A stretch of DNA of 40,474 nucleotides, from NCBI GenBank assembly GCA_022784505.1, contig JALFUQ010000032.1:1-40474 (forward strand), written 5' to 3'. The translations under genes and the position numbers were made by a program. A model generated the notes under the pieces. The model ran no database searches. It was not told where the DNA came from and saw nothing but the letters and a program-made list of their open reading frames with translations. Positions 33,598 to 40,458 of the stretch are shown here, piece by piece; position 1 is the stretch's first letter, and each line of letters begins with the position of its first letter. The stretch is from Bacillota bacterium. Its GTDB lineage: Bacteria; Bacillota; Clostridia; Oscillospirales; Oscillospiraceae.

Positions 33598-35079
33598 TTA
33601 CGCTTTTGCGCTTAATTTTTCGATCGCGATATTCATTCGGCGCAGAGTCTCATTTTTGCCGAGGATGCGGCAGATCTCAACTGCGCCGCCGGGTGTTACC
33701 GCCTTGCCTGCTGCGGCGATGCGCACAGGCCACATGACCTTGGCATTTTTGCACTCGCAGCGTGCGGCCATGTCGGTCATGGCAGTGAGTATATTCTCGT
33801 CGCACCAATCGTCTATCGCCTCGAACACGGGCAGCATCGCCTTGAGCATCTCAAGCGAGCCGGCCTCGTCGGTCTTGGACTTTTTATGCACGAACAGCGC
33901 CGTGTCGTACTCGGGAAGCGTGTCAAAGAAGTCAAGCTTCTCGGGGATATCGGTCAAAACCTCGGTTCTCTGCTGGAGAAGAGCGGCGATCGCGGCCGGG
34001 TCAATATCGGGGTTCTTGACCGCCTGACGGATAAAGGGTTCTGCGGCCTTGGCAAAGTCCTCGGGGCTCATTGCACGGATATACTCGGCGTTAAAGAACT
34101 TGAGCTTTTCAATGTCGAAAATCGCGGGTGACTTGGAAAGTCCCTTGAGCTCGAAAATTTCGGCAAGCTCCTTCATGGTGTAGATCTCGCGCTCACCTCC
34201 GGGACTCCAGCCGAGCAGTGCAACATAGTTGACGACGGCGTCGGTCAGGTAGCCCTGCGCGATAAGGTCCTCATACGACGGGTCGCCGTGGCGCTTGGAC
34301 ATCTTGTTGTGCGCGTCGCGCATGACCGGCGAGCAGTGGACATAGCAGGGTATCGGCCAGCCGAAGGCTTCGTACAGCAGATTGTACTTAGGCGACGACG
34401 ACAGATACTCCGAGCCGCGCACGACATGGGTGATGCCCATGAGGTGGTCGTCAATGACGTTTGCAAAATTGTAGGTCGGCAGACCGTCGCGCTTTATGAG
34501 CACCTGATCGTCAAGGGTCTTGTTCTCAACGGTGATATCGCCGAAAATCTCGTCATGGAAGGTGGTCGTGCCCTCCTCGGGGATGCGCTGGCGGATGACA
34601 TGCGGCTCGCCTGCTGCAGCGCGGCGGTCGCTCTCCTCCTTGCTCATGCTGCGGCAGGGGTCGGCTGCTTTTTCAAAGCCTGCGTCCTCATCCGCCTCGC
34701 ACTTTTCGCAGAAGCAGCGGTAGGCGCTGCCCTTTTCGACCAAAAGCTCGGCGTACTTGCCGTAAAGCCCGCGGCGCTCGGTCTGGATATACGGGCCTAC
34801 GGGGCCGCCGACATCGGGGCCTTCGTCGTGGTCAAGGCCGCACTCCGTCAGGGTACGGTAGATGACATCGACTGCACCCTCGACAAGGCGTTCCTGGTCG
34901 GTGTCCTCGATGCGCAGGATGAACTTGCCCTTGTTGTGGCGGGCGATGAGCCATGTGTACAGCGCCGTTCTTAGGTTGCCGACATGCATATAGCCCGTGG
35001 GGCTGGGAGCAAAGCGGGTGCGCACCTCGCCCTTGGGGATGCGTGCCTCCTGCTCGGAAAACCATTTTTCGTATATCAT
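33598..35079 (-). CDS. gltX: Glutamyl-tRNA synthetase
   Basis: A 493-residue protein, typical bacterial GluRS length. RTRFAPSPTGYMHVGNLRTA holds the HIGH-type motif H32-VGN35. IEDTDQERLVEGAV follows. The KMSKR motif lies in HNKMSKRHGDP at about residue 257. The cysteine set CFCEKCEADEDAG near residue 122 suggests a zinc-bearing insertion. The C-terminal helical anticodon-binding domain is complete. It charges tRNA-Glu, and often tRNA-Gln in Clostridia, which then needs GatCAB. GGAGG precedes the ATG. The promoter overlaps that of divergent trpS. Confidence 0.97.
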   Translation of the reverse strand: MIYEKWFSEQEARIPKGEVRTRFAPSPTGYMHVGNLRTALYTWLIARHNKGKFILRIEDTDQERLVEGAVDVIYRTLTECGLDHDEGPDVGGPVGPYIQTERRGLYGKYAELLVEKGSAYRCFCEKCEADEDAGFEKAADPCRSMSKEESDRRAAAGEPHVIRQRIPEEGTTTFHDEIFGDITVENKTLDDQVLIKRDGLPTYNFANVIDDHLMGITHVVRGSEYLSSSPKYNLLYEAFGWPIPCYVHCSPVMRDAHNKMSKRHGDPSYEDLIAQGYLTDAVVNYVALLGWSPGGEREIYTMKELAEIFELKGLSKSPAIFDIEKLKFFNAEYIRAMSPEDFAKAAEPFIRQAVKNPDIDPAAIAALLQQRTEVLTDIPEKLDFFDTLPEYDTALFVHKKSKTDEAGSLEMLKAMLPVFEAIDDWCDENILTAMTDMAARCECKNAKVMWPVRIAAAGKAVTPGGAVEICRILGKNETLRRMNIAIEKLSAKA

Positions 35080-35126
35080 TTTTACCTCCGTTCAAGCCGA
35101 AGTCAGCTTAATTATCCTACTCCTAT

Positions 35127-35155
35127 ATACTATTTTACATTTTCCTTGTTGTCAA
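35127..35155 (-). promoter_or_regulatory. gltX promoter
   Basis: Minus strand TTGACA (35155-35150), a 17-bp spacer, then TAGTAT (35132-35127). Confidence 0.65.
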
Positions 35156-35177
35156 GTGAGAAGTAAAATGATACAAT
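35149..35177 (+). promoter_or_regulatory. trpS promoter, -35 overlapping that of gltX
   Basis: TTGTCA (35149-35154), a 17-bp spacer, then TACAAT (35172-35177). Its -35 shares five bases with the gltX -35 on the other strand. No T-box leader is seen in either direction. Confidence 0.6.
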
Positions 35178-35220
35178 ACCAGATTAGCATAATACAATTT
35201 CCAGAAAGGCGATAATTAAA

Positions 35221-36234
35221 ATGGAAAATACGACAAAGAAAATAATGCTTTCCGGCATCCAGCCCTCGGGCGATCTGCATCTGGGCAACTACCTGGGCGC
35301 GGTGAAGAACTGGAGTGCGCTTGCCGATGAATTTGACTGCTATTACTTTATGGCCGACCTGCACACCCTGACCGTGCGTCAGAATCCGACGGAGTTTCGC
35401 CGCCGTGCGCTAACGCAGCTCGCGCAGTACATCGCCTGCGGTCTCGACCCCGAGAAGAACACCATGTTCTTGCAGAGCCATGTGCACGAGCATGCCGAGC
35501 TTGGCTGGGTGCTCAATTGCTACACCATGTTCGGCGAATTAAGCCGCATGACGCAGTTTAAGGATAAGTGCGCAAAGAACGCCGACAACATTAACGGCGG
35601 CCTGTTTACCTACCCCGCGCTCATGGCGGCCGACATTCTGCTTTATCAGGCCGATTTCGTTCCCGTCGGCGAGGATCAGCGCCAGCATTGCGAGCTGACA
35701 AGGGACATCGCCATCCGCTTTAACAACCTCTACGGCGAGACCTTCAAGATCCCCGAGGCGTACATCCCCAAGGTGGGCGCAAGGGTCATGGGTCTGGGCA
35801 ATCCCTCCTCAAAGATGAGCAAGTCCGACCCCAACGGCTGCGTGTTCCTTCTGGAAAAGCCCGAGGATATCGCCCGCAAGTTTAAGCGCGCCGTGACTGA
35901 TTCCGACACCGAGCGCTGCGTGCGCTTTGACCCCGAGAACAAGCCCGGCGTGTCTAACCTCATGAATATTTATGCCGCCGTCACCGGCAAGAGCTTTGAT
36001 GAAATTGAGAAAGAGTTTGACGGTCTCGGCTACGGTGCGTTCAAGCCCGCAGTGGGCGACGCTGTCATCGAGATGCTGCGCCCGATCCGCGAGGAGGCCG
36101 AGCACATCCTCGCCGACAAGGCATATCTTGAAAAGGTCTACACCGAGGGCGCTCAGAAGGCAAGCTGTATTGCCCGCAAGACCCTGCGCAAGGTTTATAA
36201 AAAGATAGGTTTAGTAGAAAAGCCTAAATTTTAA
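35221..36234 (+). CDS. trpS: Tryptophanyl-tRNA synthetase
   Basis: A 337-residue protein, standard length. MLSGIQPSGDLHLGNYLGA holds the HIGH-type motif H20-LGN23, and K198-MSKS202 is followed by DPNG. The EDQRQHCELTRDIA segment lies between. It charges tRNA-Trp. AAAGGCGA lies about 10 nt before the ATG. It is followed 24 bp later by the tagO-like gene, so transcription probably continues into the envelope genes. Confidence 0.98.
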   Translation: MENTTKKIMLSGIQPSGDLHLGNYLGAVKNWSALADEFDCYYFMADLHTLTVRQNPTEFRRRALTQLAQYIACGLDPEKNTMFLQSHVHEHAELGWVLNCYTMFGELSRMTQFKDKCAKNADNINGGLFTYPALMAADILLYQADFVPVGEDQRQHCELTRDIAIRFNNLYGETFKIPEAYIPKVGARVMGLGNPSSKMSKSDPNGCVFLLEKPEDIARKFKRAVTDSDTERCVRFDPENKPGVSNLMNIYAAVTGKSFDEIEKEFDGLGYGAFKPAVGDAVIEMLRPIREEAEHILADKAYLEKVYTEGAQKASCIARKTLRKVYKKIGLVEKPKF

Positions 36235-36258
36235 GAGATAAATTTTTCGGAGACAGCT

Positions 36259-37377
36259 ATGGTCGATTACAGCACGGCTGCTTGGATAAAGATAGTCCTT
36301 GCACTTGTCATTGCATTTGTCATTTCATTTATGGCAACGCCGCTCGTGAAGAACTTCGCGGTCAAGGTCGGCGCCATCGATATTCCCGACAAAAAGCGCC
36401 ATATACACAACCACCCTATACCCCGCATGGGCGGTCTTGCGATATTCACCGGATTTCTCATCTCGGTGCTTTTGTTCGCGAATATAACAACGCAGGTACG
36501 AGGTATCCTTGTCGGCGCGATACTCATCGCCGTCGTCGGAGCAATAGACGACGTTTTAAACCTCAATGCATGGCTCAAATTCGGCGTGCAGATACTGGCC
36601 GCCGTCATTGCGGTGCTCTCGGGCATCATTATAAATGTCGTCACCAATCCCCTGCATATAACGAGCTCGCAGGCCGTCACCATCGGCATTCTTTCCGTCC
36701 CCGTAACGATACTGTGGATAGTCGGCTGCACCAACTCCGTTAACCTCATTGACGGGCTTGACGGTCTTGCCTGCGGCGTTTCCGCCATTGCGTCGCTGAC
36801 GATGCTCGTCGTGTCGATGCTCGTTTCCGACTCCAACAGCAATGTTGCGACGATACTCGCCGCGCTGTGCGGCGCCTGCATCGGCTTTATCCCGTATAAC
36901 CTTAATCCGGCAAAGATTTTCATGGGCGACACGGGCGCTCTGCTGCTGGGGTACATCCTCGCAACGGCATCGGTCATCGGCATGTTCAAGTTCTACGCCA
37001 TCGTGACCTTTATCCTGCCGGTGCTGGCGCTGGCCGTCCCGCTTTCGGACACGCTTTTTGCCTTCACCCGCCGCATTTTGCACGGGCAGAGTCCCTTCCA
37101 TGCCGACCGCGGGCATTTCCACCACAAGCTGCTGGACATGGGTCTTAACCAGAAGCAGGCTGTCGCCGTTTTGTACGCGATATCGGCGATACTCGGCCTT
37201 GCCGCGGTGCTCATAACCTCCGAGGGTCCGGCACGAAACATCCTTGCTGCCATTGCCTTTGCGATCGCCGTGTGCATCTGGTGGTTCGTGTTCCGGCACA
37301 ATAAGAATATTCACCTGCATCACGAAAACCAACCCGCTGCCGCCGAGGAAACGGAAGAGAAAAATGAAGAAAATTAA
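36259..37377 (+). CDS. UDP-GlcNAc:undecaprenyl-phosphate GlcNAc-1-phosphate transferase (TagO/WecA/MraY superfamily)
   Basis: A 372-residue protein with about eleven transmembrane helices. It has the superfamily motifs DIPDKKRHIHNHPIPRMGG, AIDDVLNL, NLIDGLDGLACG, FMGDTGALLLGY and the histidine-rich HADRGHFHHKLLDMG, which marks the TagO/WecA branch rather than MraY. It loads GlcNAc-1-phosphate onto undecaprenyl phosphate, starting wall teichoic acid or related polymer synthesis at the inner membrane face. CGGAGA precedes the ATG. Its 3' end overlaps the epimerase gene by 14 bp. Confidence 0.93.
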   Translation: MVDYSTAAWIKIVLALVIAFVISFMATPLVKNFAVKVGAIDIPDKKRHIHNHPIPRMGGLAIFTGFLISVLLFANITTQVRGILVGAILIAVVGAIDDVLNLNAWLKFGVQILAAVIAVLSGIIINVVTNPLHITSSQAVTIGILSVPVTILWIVGCTNSVNLIDGLDGLACGVSAIASLTMLVVSMLVSDSNSNVATILAALCGACIGFIPYNLNPAKIFMGDTGALLLGYILATASVIGMFKFYAIVTFILPVLALAVPLSDTLFAFTRRILHGQSPFHADRGHFHHKLLDMGLNQKQAVAVLYAISAILGLAAVLITSEGPARNILAAIAFAIAVCIWWFVFRHNKNIHLHHENQPAAAEETEEKNEEN

Positions 37378-38479
37378 GGTCATGTCCGTCTTCGGGACGA
37401 GACCCGAGGCGATAAAAATGCTCCCGCTCGTGCGGGAGCTTAAAAAGCGTCCGGAGACGGAGAGCGTCGTGTGCGTCACCGCTCAGCACCGGCAGCTGCT
37501 CGACTGCGTGCTGCGCTGTTTTGAGCTTGAGCCGGACTATGACCTAGATATAATGACCGAGGGGCAGTCGCTGTATTCTGTCACCGCCAAGGTGCTCACA
37601 GGCATGGAAAAATGCCTTTCGGACGCAGCGCCCGACCTCGTTCTCGTCCACGGCGACACAGCAACGGCGCTCGCCGCCGCCCTCGCCGCATTTTACGCGA
37701 AGATCCCCGTAGGCCATGTTGAAGCCGGTCTGCGGACATTTGACTTACAAAGCCCCTTTCCCGAGGAGGCCGACCGCTGCCTGATATCCCGTCTTGCGGC
37801 GCTTAATTTTGCGCCCACGGAGGCTAACGCCGAGAACCTGCGCCGTGAGCGTGTTCCGGGTGAAATTTTCGTTACCGGCAACACGGTCATCGACGCGATG
37901 AAAATGCCGTCAAAACGCACGGCGTTTCGCTCTCCGGAGCTTGCGCAGCTTGACCTTACACGCAGGGTCGTTACCCTAACCTGCCACCGCCGCGAAAACT
38001 ACGGCGAGCCAATGGAGAGCATTTTCTCCGCCGTGAGGGAGCTTGCCGAAAAGCACTGCGATATCACCGTCGTGTACCCCGTGCACAGTGCGCCCGAGGT
38101 GCGCCAAACGGCGCAGAAGCTGCTCGGCGGTGTAGAAAATGTAAAGCTCATCGAGCCCGTGGACGCACTCGATATGCGGCTGCTGCTTTCCCGCAGCTAT
38201 TTTGTCATGACCGACTCCGGCGGTCTGCAGGAGGAAGCTCCGGTGCTGGGCAAGCCCGTGCTGCTTCTGCGCCGTGAAACAGAGCGTCCCGAGGCAGTCG
38301 AGGCGGGCACAGTGAAGCTCACCGGTGTGCGCCGTGACGATATCATCCGTGACGCACAGATGCTGCTTAACGATCCCGCCGCCTACGAGCGCATGGCGAC
38401 TGCCGCCAGCCCCTACGGCGACGGTCACGCCGCCGAGCACATCGCCGATGCGATAATCGAACACTTCAAAAACGCTTAA
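37364..38479 (+). CDS. wecB: UDP-N-acetylglucosamine 2-epimerase (non-hydrolysing)
   Basis: A 371-residue protein, normal for WecB/MnaA. Motifs are VMSVFGTRPEAIKMLPLV, CVTAQHRQLLDCVL, LVHGDTATALAAALAAFYAK, VGHVEAGLRTFD, FPEEADRCLISRL, TLTCHRRENYG and MTDSGGLQEEAPVLGKPVL. It converts UDP-GlcNAc to UDP-ManNAc, used for teichoic-acid linkage units or capsule. The start ATG 37364 lies inside the end of the tagO-like gene, with GGAAGAG upstream, so the two are translationally coupled and likely work in one pathway. Confidence 0.95.
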   Translation: MKKIKVMSVFGTRPEAIKMLPLVRELKKRPETESVVCVTAQHRQLLDCVLRCFELEPDYDLDIMTEGQSLYSVTAKVLTGMEKCLSDAAPDLVLVHGDTATALAAALAAFYAKIPVGHVEAGLRTFDLQSPFPEEADRCLISRLAALNFAPTEANAENLRRERVPGEIFVTGNTVIDAMKMPSKRTAFRSPELAQLDLTRRVVTLTCHRRENYGEPMESIFSAVRELAEKHCDITVVYPVHSAPEVRQTAQKLLGGVENVKLIEPVDALDMRLLLSRSYFVMTDSGGLQEEAPVLGKPVLLLRRETERPEAVEAGTVKLTGVRRDDIIRDAQMLLNDPAAYERMATAASPYGDGHAAEHIADAIIEHFKNA

Positions 38480-38502
38480 AAGCCGTCTGCGCAGGACGGC
38501 TT
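38480..38502 (+). terminator. Terminator after the epimerase gene
   Basis: Eight-bp arms AAGCCGTC and GACGGCTT with a 7-nt loop immediately after the stop codon. Only a short T-run follows. Confidence 0.6.
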
Positions 38503-38512
38503 CTTGAGTATA

Positions 38513-38797
38513 TTACAAAAGATACATTGCTCCCATGATTATAAGCAGATCTTTGTCCCCGCTCTCGCGGTACATGAGGTAGAGAATGAGTATCAAAAGC
38601 AGATCCTCCGTCTCGAGCTCGCCTAGCTTTTCGGGAATGAACCGTGACAGCGAGCCGCCTAGAAGCGGCATTTGGTTCGGCGGCTTTTTCTGCGCCGGTC
38701 TCGGCGGCGGGGGCGGCGGTCTGCGATTTTGCTCCTTGGGCTCGGCAACCTTTTCGGGTCTGCCGGAGTTGCCGCGGTAGCGGTTATACATTGCCAT
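38513..38797 (-). CDS. Small proline-rich protein with hydrophobic C-terminus
   Basis: A 94-residue protein. A basic N-terminus (MYNRYRGNSGRPEK) leads into a polyproline stretch (RRPPPPPPRP). The C-terminal half (LETEDLLLILILYLMYRESG, then LLIIMGAMYLL) contains two short hydrophobic helices. I recognise no named family. Start 38797 is chosen because GGAGG lies 8 nt upstream; an ATG two codons earlier is too close. It overlaps the upstream gene by 14 bp. Last of three coupled small genes. Confidence 0.7.
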   Translation of the reverse strand: MAMYNRYRGNSGRPEKVAEPKEQNRRPPPPPPRPAQKKPPNQMPLLGGSLSRFIPEKLGELETEDLLLILILYLMYRESGDKDLLIIMGAMYLL

Positions 38798-39119
38798 CGT
38801 CATCGCCTCCGAACTGCGCAGCTATCGACGCGATGGACGCAAGCTTTGCTATCTTCATCGCTTTGTCCATCTTGCTGCGCCGCTTTTCCGAAAGGTACGG
38901 GCGCATGGCCTCGAGAAGCTTTTTGTCGTTTGAGGTCTTAGCTTCCGAGCTCTTCATAAGCCCGCTTATTTTCTTAATGAAACCTTCGTCCAGCCCCGTG
39001 TCCGGCGCAGCCTCGGGCGGTGCTTCGCCGCCCATGAGCGACTTTGCAATGCCTGCTATCCGCTCCATCTGTCCCGGATCATTCAGCAGCTCATTGAGCT
39101 TATCCTCAAACTCGCTCAC
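38784..39119 (-). CDS. Small helical protein, unknown function
   Basis: A 111-residue protein. N-terminal segment VSEFEDKLNELLNDPGQMER, then IAGIAKSLMGG, a Pro/Ala-rich linker, and a helical end with KLLEAMRPYLSEKRRSKMDK and AMKIAKLASIAS. Start is GTG 39119 with AGGAG 8 nt upstream; another GTG at 39137 would overlap that site. I know of similar short proteins in Clostridia but no function. Middle of the three-gene set. Confidence 0.75.
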   Translation of the reverse strand: MSEFEDKLNELLNDPGQMERIAGIAKSLMGGEAPPEAAPDTGLDEGFIKKISGLMKSSEAKTSNDKKLLEAMRPYLSEKRRSKMDKAMKIAKLASIASIAAQFGGDDDGNV

Positions 39120-39133
39120 AGGCAGCGCTCCTT

Positions 39134-39370
39134 TCACTCCATTGCTTTTTTGAGCTTTTCGGCAAGCCTTTTGCCCTCGTCGGTGCTCAGTACCTGCGAG
39201 AGAATATCCTTGAGTGCTGCGGTGTCGCCGCTTTTTGCGGCTCGCTCGAGTTTTTCCTGGTCTACCATGCGGCTGACCGCCTTACCCTCGGCGGTGTCGG
39301 CAAGGCTCTTGAGCCGTTCGCCCTTGCCGCTGCGGCTGAGCTCCTCGCCGAGCCGTTCCAAGTCCTTCAT
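39134..39370 (-). CDS. Small charged helical protein, unknown function
   Basis: A 78-residue protein, almost wholly helical in composition, with no membrane segment: LGEELSRSGKGERLKSLADT, then VDQEKLERAAKSGDTAALKD and ILSQVLSTDEGKRLAEKLKK. The end pattern resembles the KxILxxxLxTxEGxxLxxxL repeats seen in other short clostridial proteins. GGGTGATG lies before the ATG. First of a run of three tightly packed genes, with a 14-bp gap to the next. Confidence 0.75.
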   Translation of the reverse strand: MKDLERLGEELSRSGKGERLKSLADTAEGKAVSRMVDQEKLERAAKSGDTAALKDILSQVLSTDEGKRLAEKLKKAME

Positions 39371-39418
39371 AAATCATCACCCGATCTATTATATTCACCT
39401 ATACTGCGGAGGTTTACA

Positions 39419-39892
39419 ATGAAAATTGCCGTTTTTTCCGACACCCATGGTCTGGTGCAGGGCATGATAGATGCCGTGCGGGAATATCGCCCCGATCAGG
39501 TCATCCACCTCGGCGACGGTATGCGTGACGCAGAGCGCCTGAGGCGTGAGTTTCCCGAGATACCCGTGTGTACCGTGCCCGGCAACTGCGATTATGACAG
39601 CTGTAACCCCGAGTACAAGGTCATTGATCTCGGCGGCATGAAGGCGTTTCTGACGCACGGCCACCGCTACGCCGTCCGCAGCGGCAGGCTCGATACGCTG
39701 CTGTACGCCGCCGAGTGCAGCGGTGCGCAGATAGTCATGTTCGGCCATACGCACAGGGCAGGCTTTGAAAACATCGGCGGCATGTTTGTCCTCAACCCCG
39801 GCACCGCCGGTCAAGGTCCCGACCGCACCTGGGCAAAGCTCGAGCTCGGCCCAACAGGCGAAATACATTGCGAGATATGCAAGATAAAATAA
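39419..39892 (+). CDS. YfcE/MJ0936-family metallophosphoesterase
   Basis: A 157-residue protein, typical length. The calcineurin-like metal motifs are FSDTHG (D8, H10), HLGDG, PGNCD, LTHGH and FGHTHRAG, and the end LNPGTAGQGPDRTWAKLELG fits the family. It is a soluble phosphodiesterase; the natural substrate is unclear. GGAGG lies 6 nt before the ATG. It is divergent from the small-gene trio. Confidence 0.93.
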   Translation: MKIAVFSDTHGLVQGMIDAVREYRPDQVIHLGDGMRDAERLRREFPEIPVCTVPGNCDYDSCNPEYKVIDLGGMKAFLTHGHRYAVRSGRLDTLLYAAECSGAQIVMFGHTHRAGFENIGGMFVLNPGTAGQGPDRTWAKLELGPTGEIHCEICKIK

Positions 39893-39896
39893 CGAA

Positions 39897-39921
39897 AAAG
39901 CGACCGGTTTCCGGTCGCTTT
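39897..39921 (+). terminator. Terminator between the phosphoesterase and the trkH fragment
   Basis: Eleven-bp arms AAAGCGACCGG and CCGGTCGCTTT with a TTT loop, then CTTCATTTTT. It can act in both directions. Confidence 0.8.
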
Positions 39922-39939
39922 CTTCATTTTTCTGTTATC

Positions 39940-40037
39940 TCACTTTCTCCATGTTGCGGGGGCGAACATGATAAGCAGGGGGAATATCTCAAGGCGGCCG
40001 AGGAACATGTCAAAGCACAGGGAGAGCTTGCTTAAAA
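39940..40037 (-). pseudogene. C-terminal fragment of a TrkH-type potassium transporter
   Basis: Read on the minus strand, the frame ends LSKLSLCFDMF, GRLEIFPLLIMFAPATWRK and TGA at 39942-39940. This matches the conserved last helix and tail of TrkH proteins (E. coli TrkH ends with a very similar GRLE...FTPTFWRE). Only about 32 codons are TrkH-like. Upstream, near 40037, the sequence changes to the R4 repeat (GCGACAGGCTTTTT and the tRNA-like segment). The rest of trkH is not in the window. It may lie beyond the array, in which case this is an interrupted gene, or it may be lost. Confidence 0.7.
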
Positions 40038-40053
40038 GCGACAGGCTTTTTCT

Positions 40054-40081
40054 TGGTGCTCCAGCGGAGATTCGAACTCCG
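40054..40081 (-). other. tRNA-3'-half-like segment, unit 1
   Basis: Minus strand: T-stem CGGAG, T-loop TTCGAAT, T-stem CTCCG, then seven acceptor-strand bases CTGGAGC, discriminator A and CCA. Spacing is exactly that of a tRNA. No matching 5' acceptor strand GCTCCAG, D-arm or anticodon arm is found within 130 bp upstream, so it is not a complete tRNA gene. Confidence 0.75.
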
Positions 40082-40184
40082 GCTTTTAGCCGCCCTTCGG
40101 GCGGAAAAGCCTTTTTGATTTGATTTTGCCCGTCGGCTCGCCATTTGCATGGCAACCGCCGACGACGGCATGTGTCCGGAGTTC
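40074..40184 (-). repeat. R4 core, unit 1: 111 bp between 9-bp inverted repeats
   Basis: GAACTCCGG (40074-40082) and CCGGAGTTC (40176-40184). Inside are a hairpin GGCTTTT-AG-CCGCCC / GGGCGG-AAAAGCC (40081-40111) and a hairpin GCCAT/ATGGC with a GNRA loop GCAA on the minus strand (40140-40153). The 9-bp closing stem uses the same bases as the T-stem, so the two pairings are mutually exclusive. Confidence 0.7.
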
Positions 40185-40225
40185 TACACCTATTCACTAT
40201 TCACTCTTACTTATTACTTGACTTG

Positions 40226-40257
40226 AAAAAGCCTGCCGCTTTTGCGACAGGCTTTTT
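40226..40257 (-). terminator. R4 terminator hairpin, between units 1 and 2
   Basis: AAAAAGCCTG and CAGGCTTTTT arms, then one mismatch, inner CGC/GCG, loop TTTT on the plus strand. It follows the CCA end of unit 2 on the minus strand, as a terminator follows a tRNA gene. Confidence 0.75.
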
Positions 40258-40259
40258 CT

Positions 40260-40287
40260 TGGTGCTCCAGCGGAGATTCGAACTCCG
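40260..40287 (-). other. tRNA-3'-half-like segment, unit 2
   Basis: Identical to the segment at 40054-40081: T-stem, T-loop TTCGAAT, acceptor strand CTGGAGC, discriminator A and encoded CCA. A third copy begins at 40461 and is cut by the window end. Confidence 0.75.
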
Positions 40288-40390
40288 GCTTTTAGCCGCC
40301 CTTCGGGCGGTAAAGCCTTTTTGATTTGATTTCGCCCGTCGGCTCGCCATTTGCATGGCAACCGCCGACGACGGCATGTGTCCGGAGTTC
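40280..40390 (-). repeat. R4 core, unit 2: 111 bp between 9-bp inverted repeats
   Basis: GAACTCCGG (40280-40288) and CCGGAGTTC (40382-40390). Same length as unit 1, with few substitutions (for example GGCGGAAAAGCC becomes GGCGGTAAAGCC, and GATTTTGCCC becomes GATTTCGCCC). Confidence 0.7.
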
Positions 40391-40426
40391 TCCTCTTCTG
40401 CACTTTTCACTCTTACCCATTACTTG

Positions 40427-40458
40427 AAAAAGCCTGCCGCTTTTGCGACAGGCTTTTT
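40427..40458 (-). terminator. R4 terminator hairpin, between units 2 and 3
   Basis: Same arms as at 40226-40257 (AAAAAGCCTG/CAGGCTTTTT). It follows the CCA of the third, truncated unit on the minus strand. Confidence 0.75.

Noticed and set aside
35096..35220. T-box leader for trpS or gltX
   Set aside because: The gap is too short and no conserved T-box sequence or specifier hairpin is visible.
40054..40290. Complete tRNA genes in the R4 array
   Set aside because: Only the T-arm, the 3' acceptor strand and CCA are present. No GCTCCAG 5' strand, D-arm or anticodon arm is found upstream within reach.
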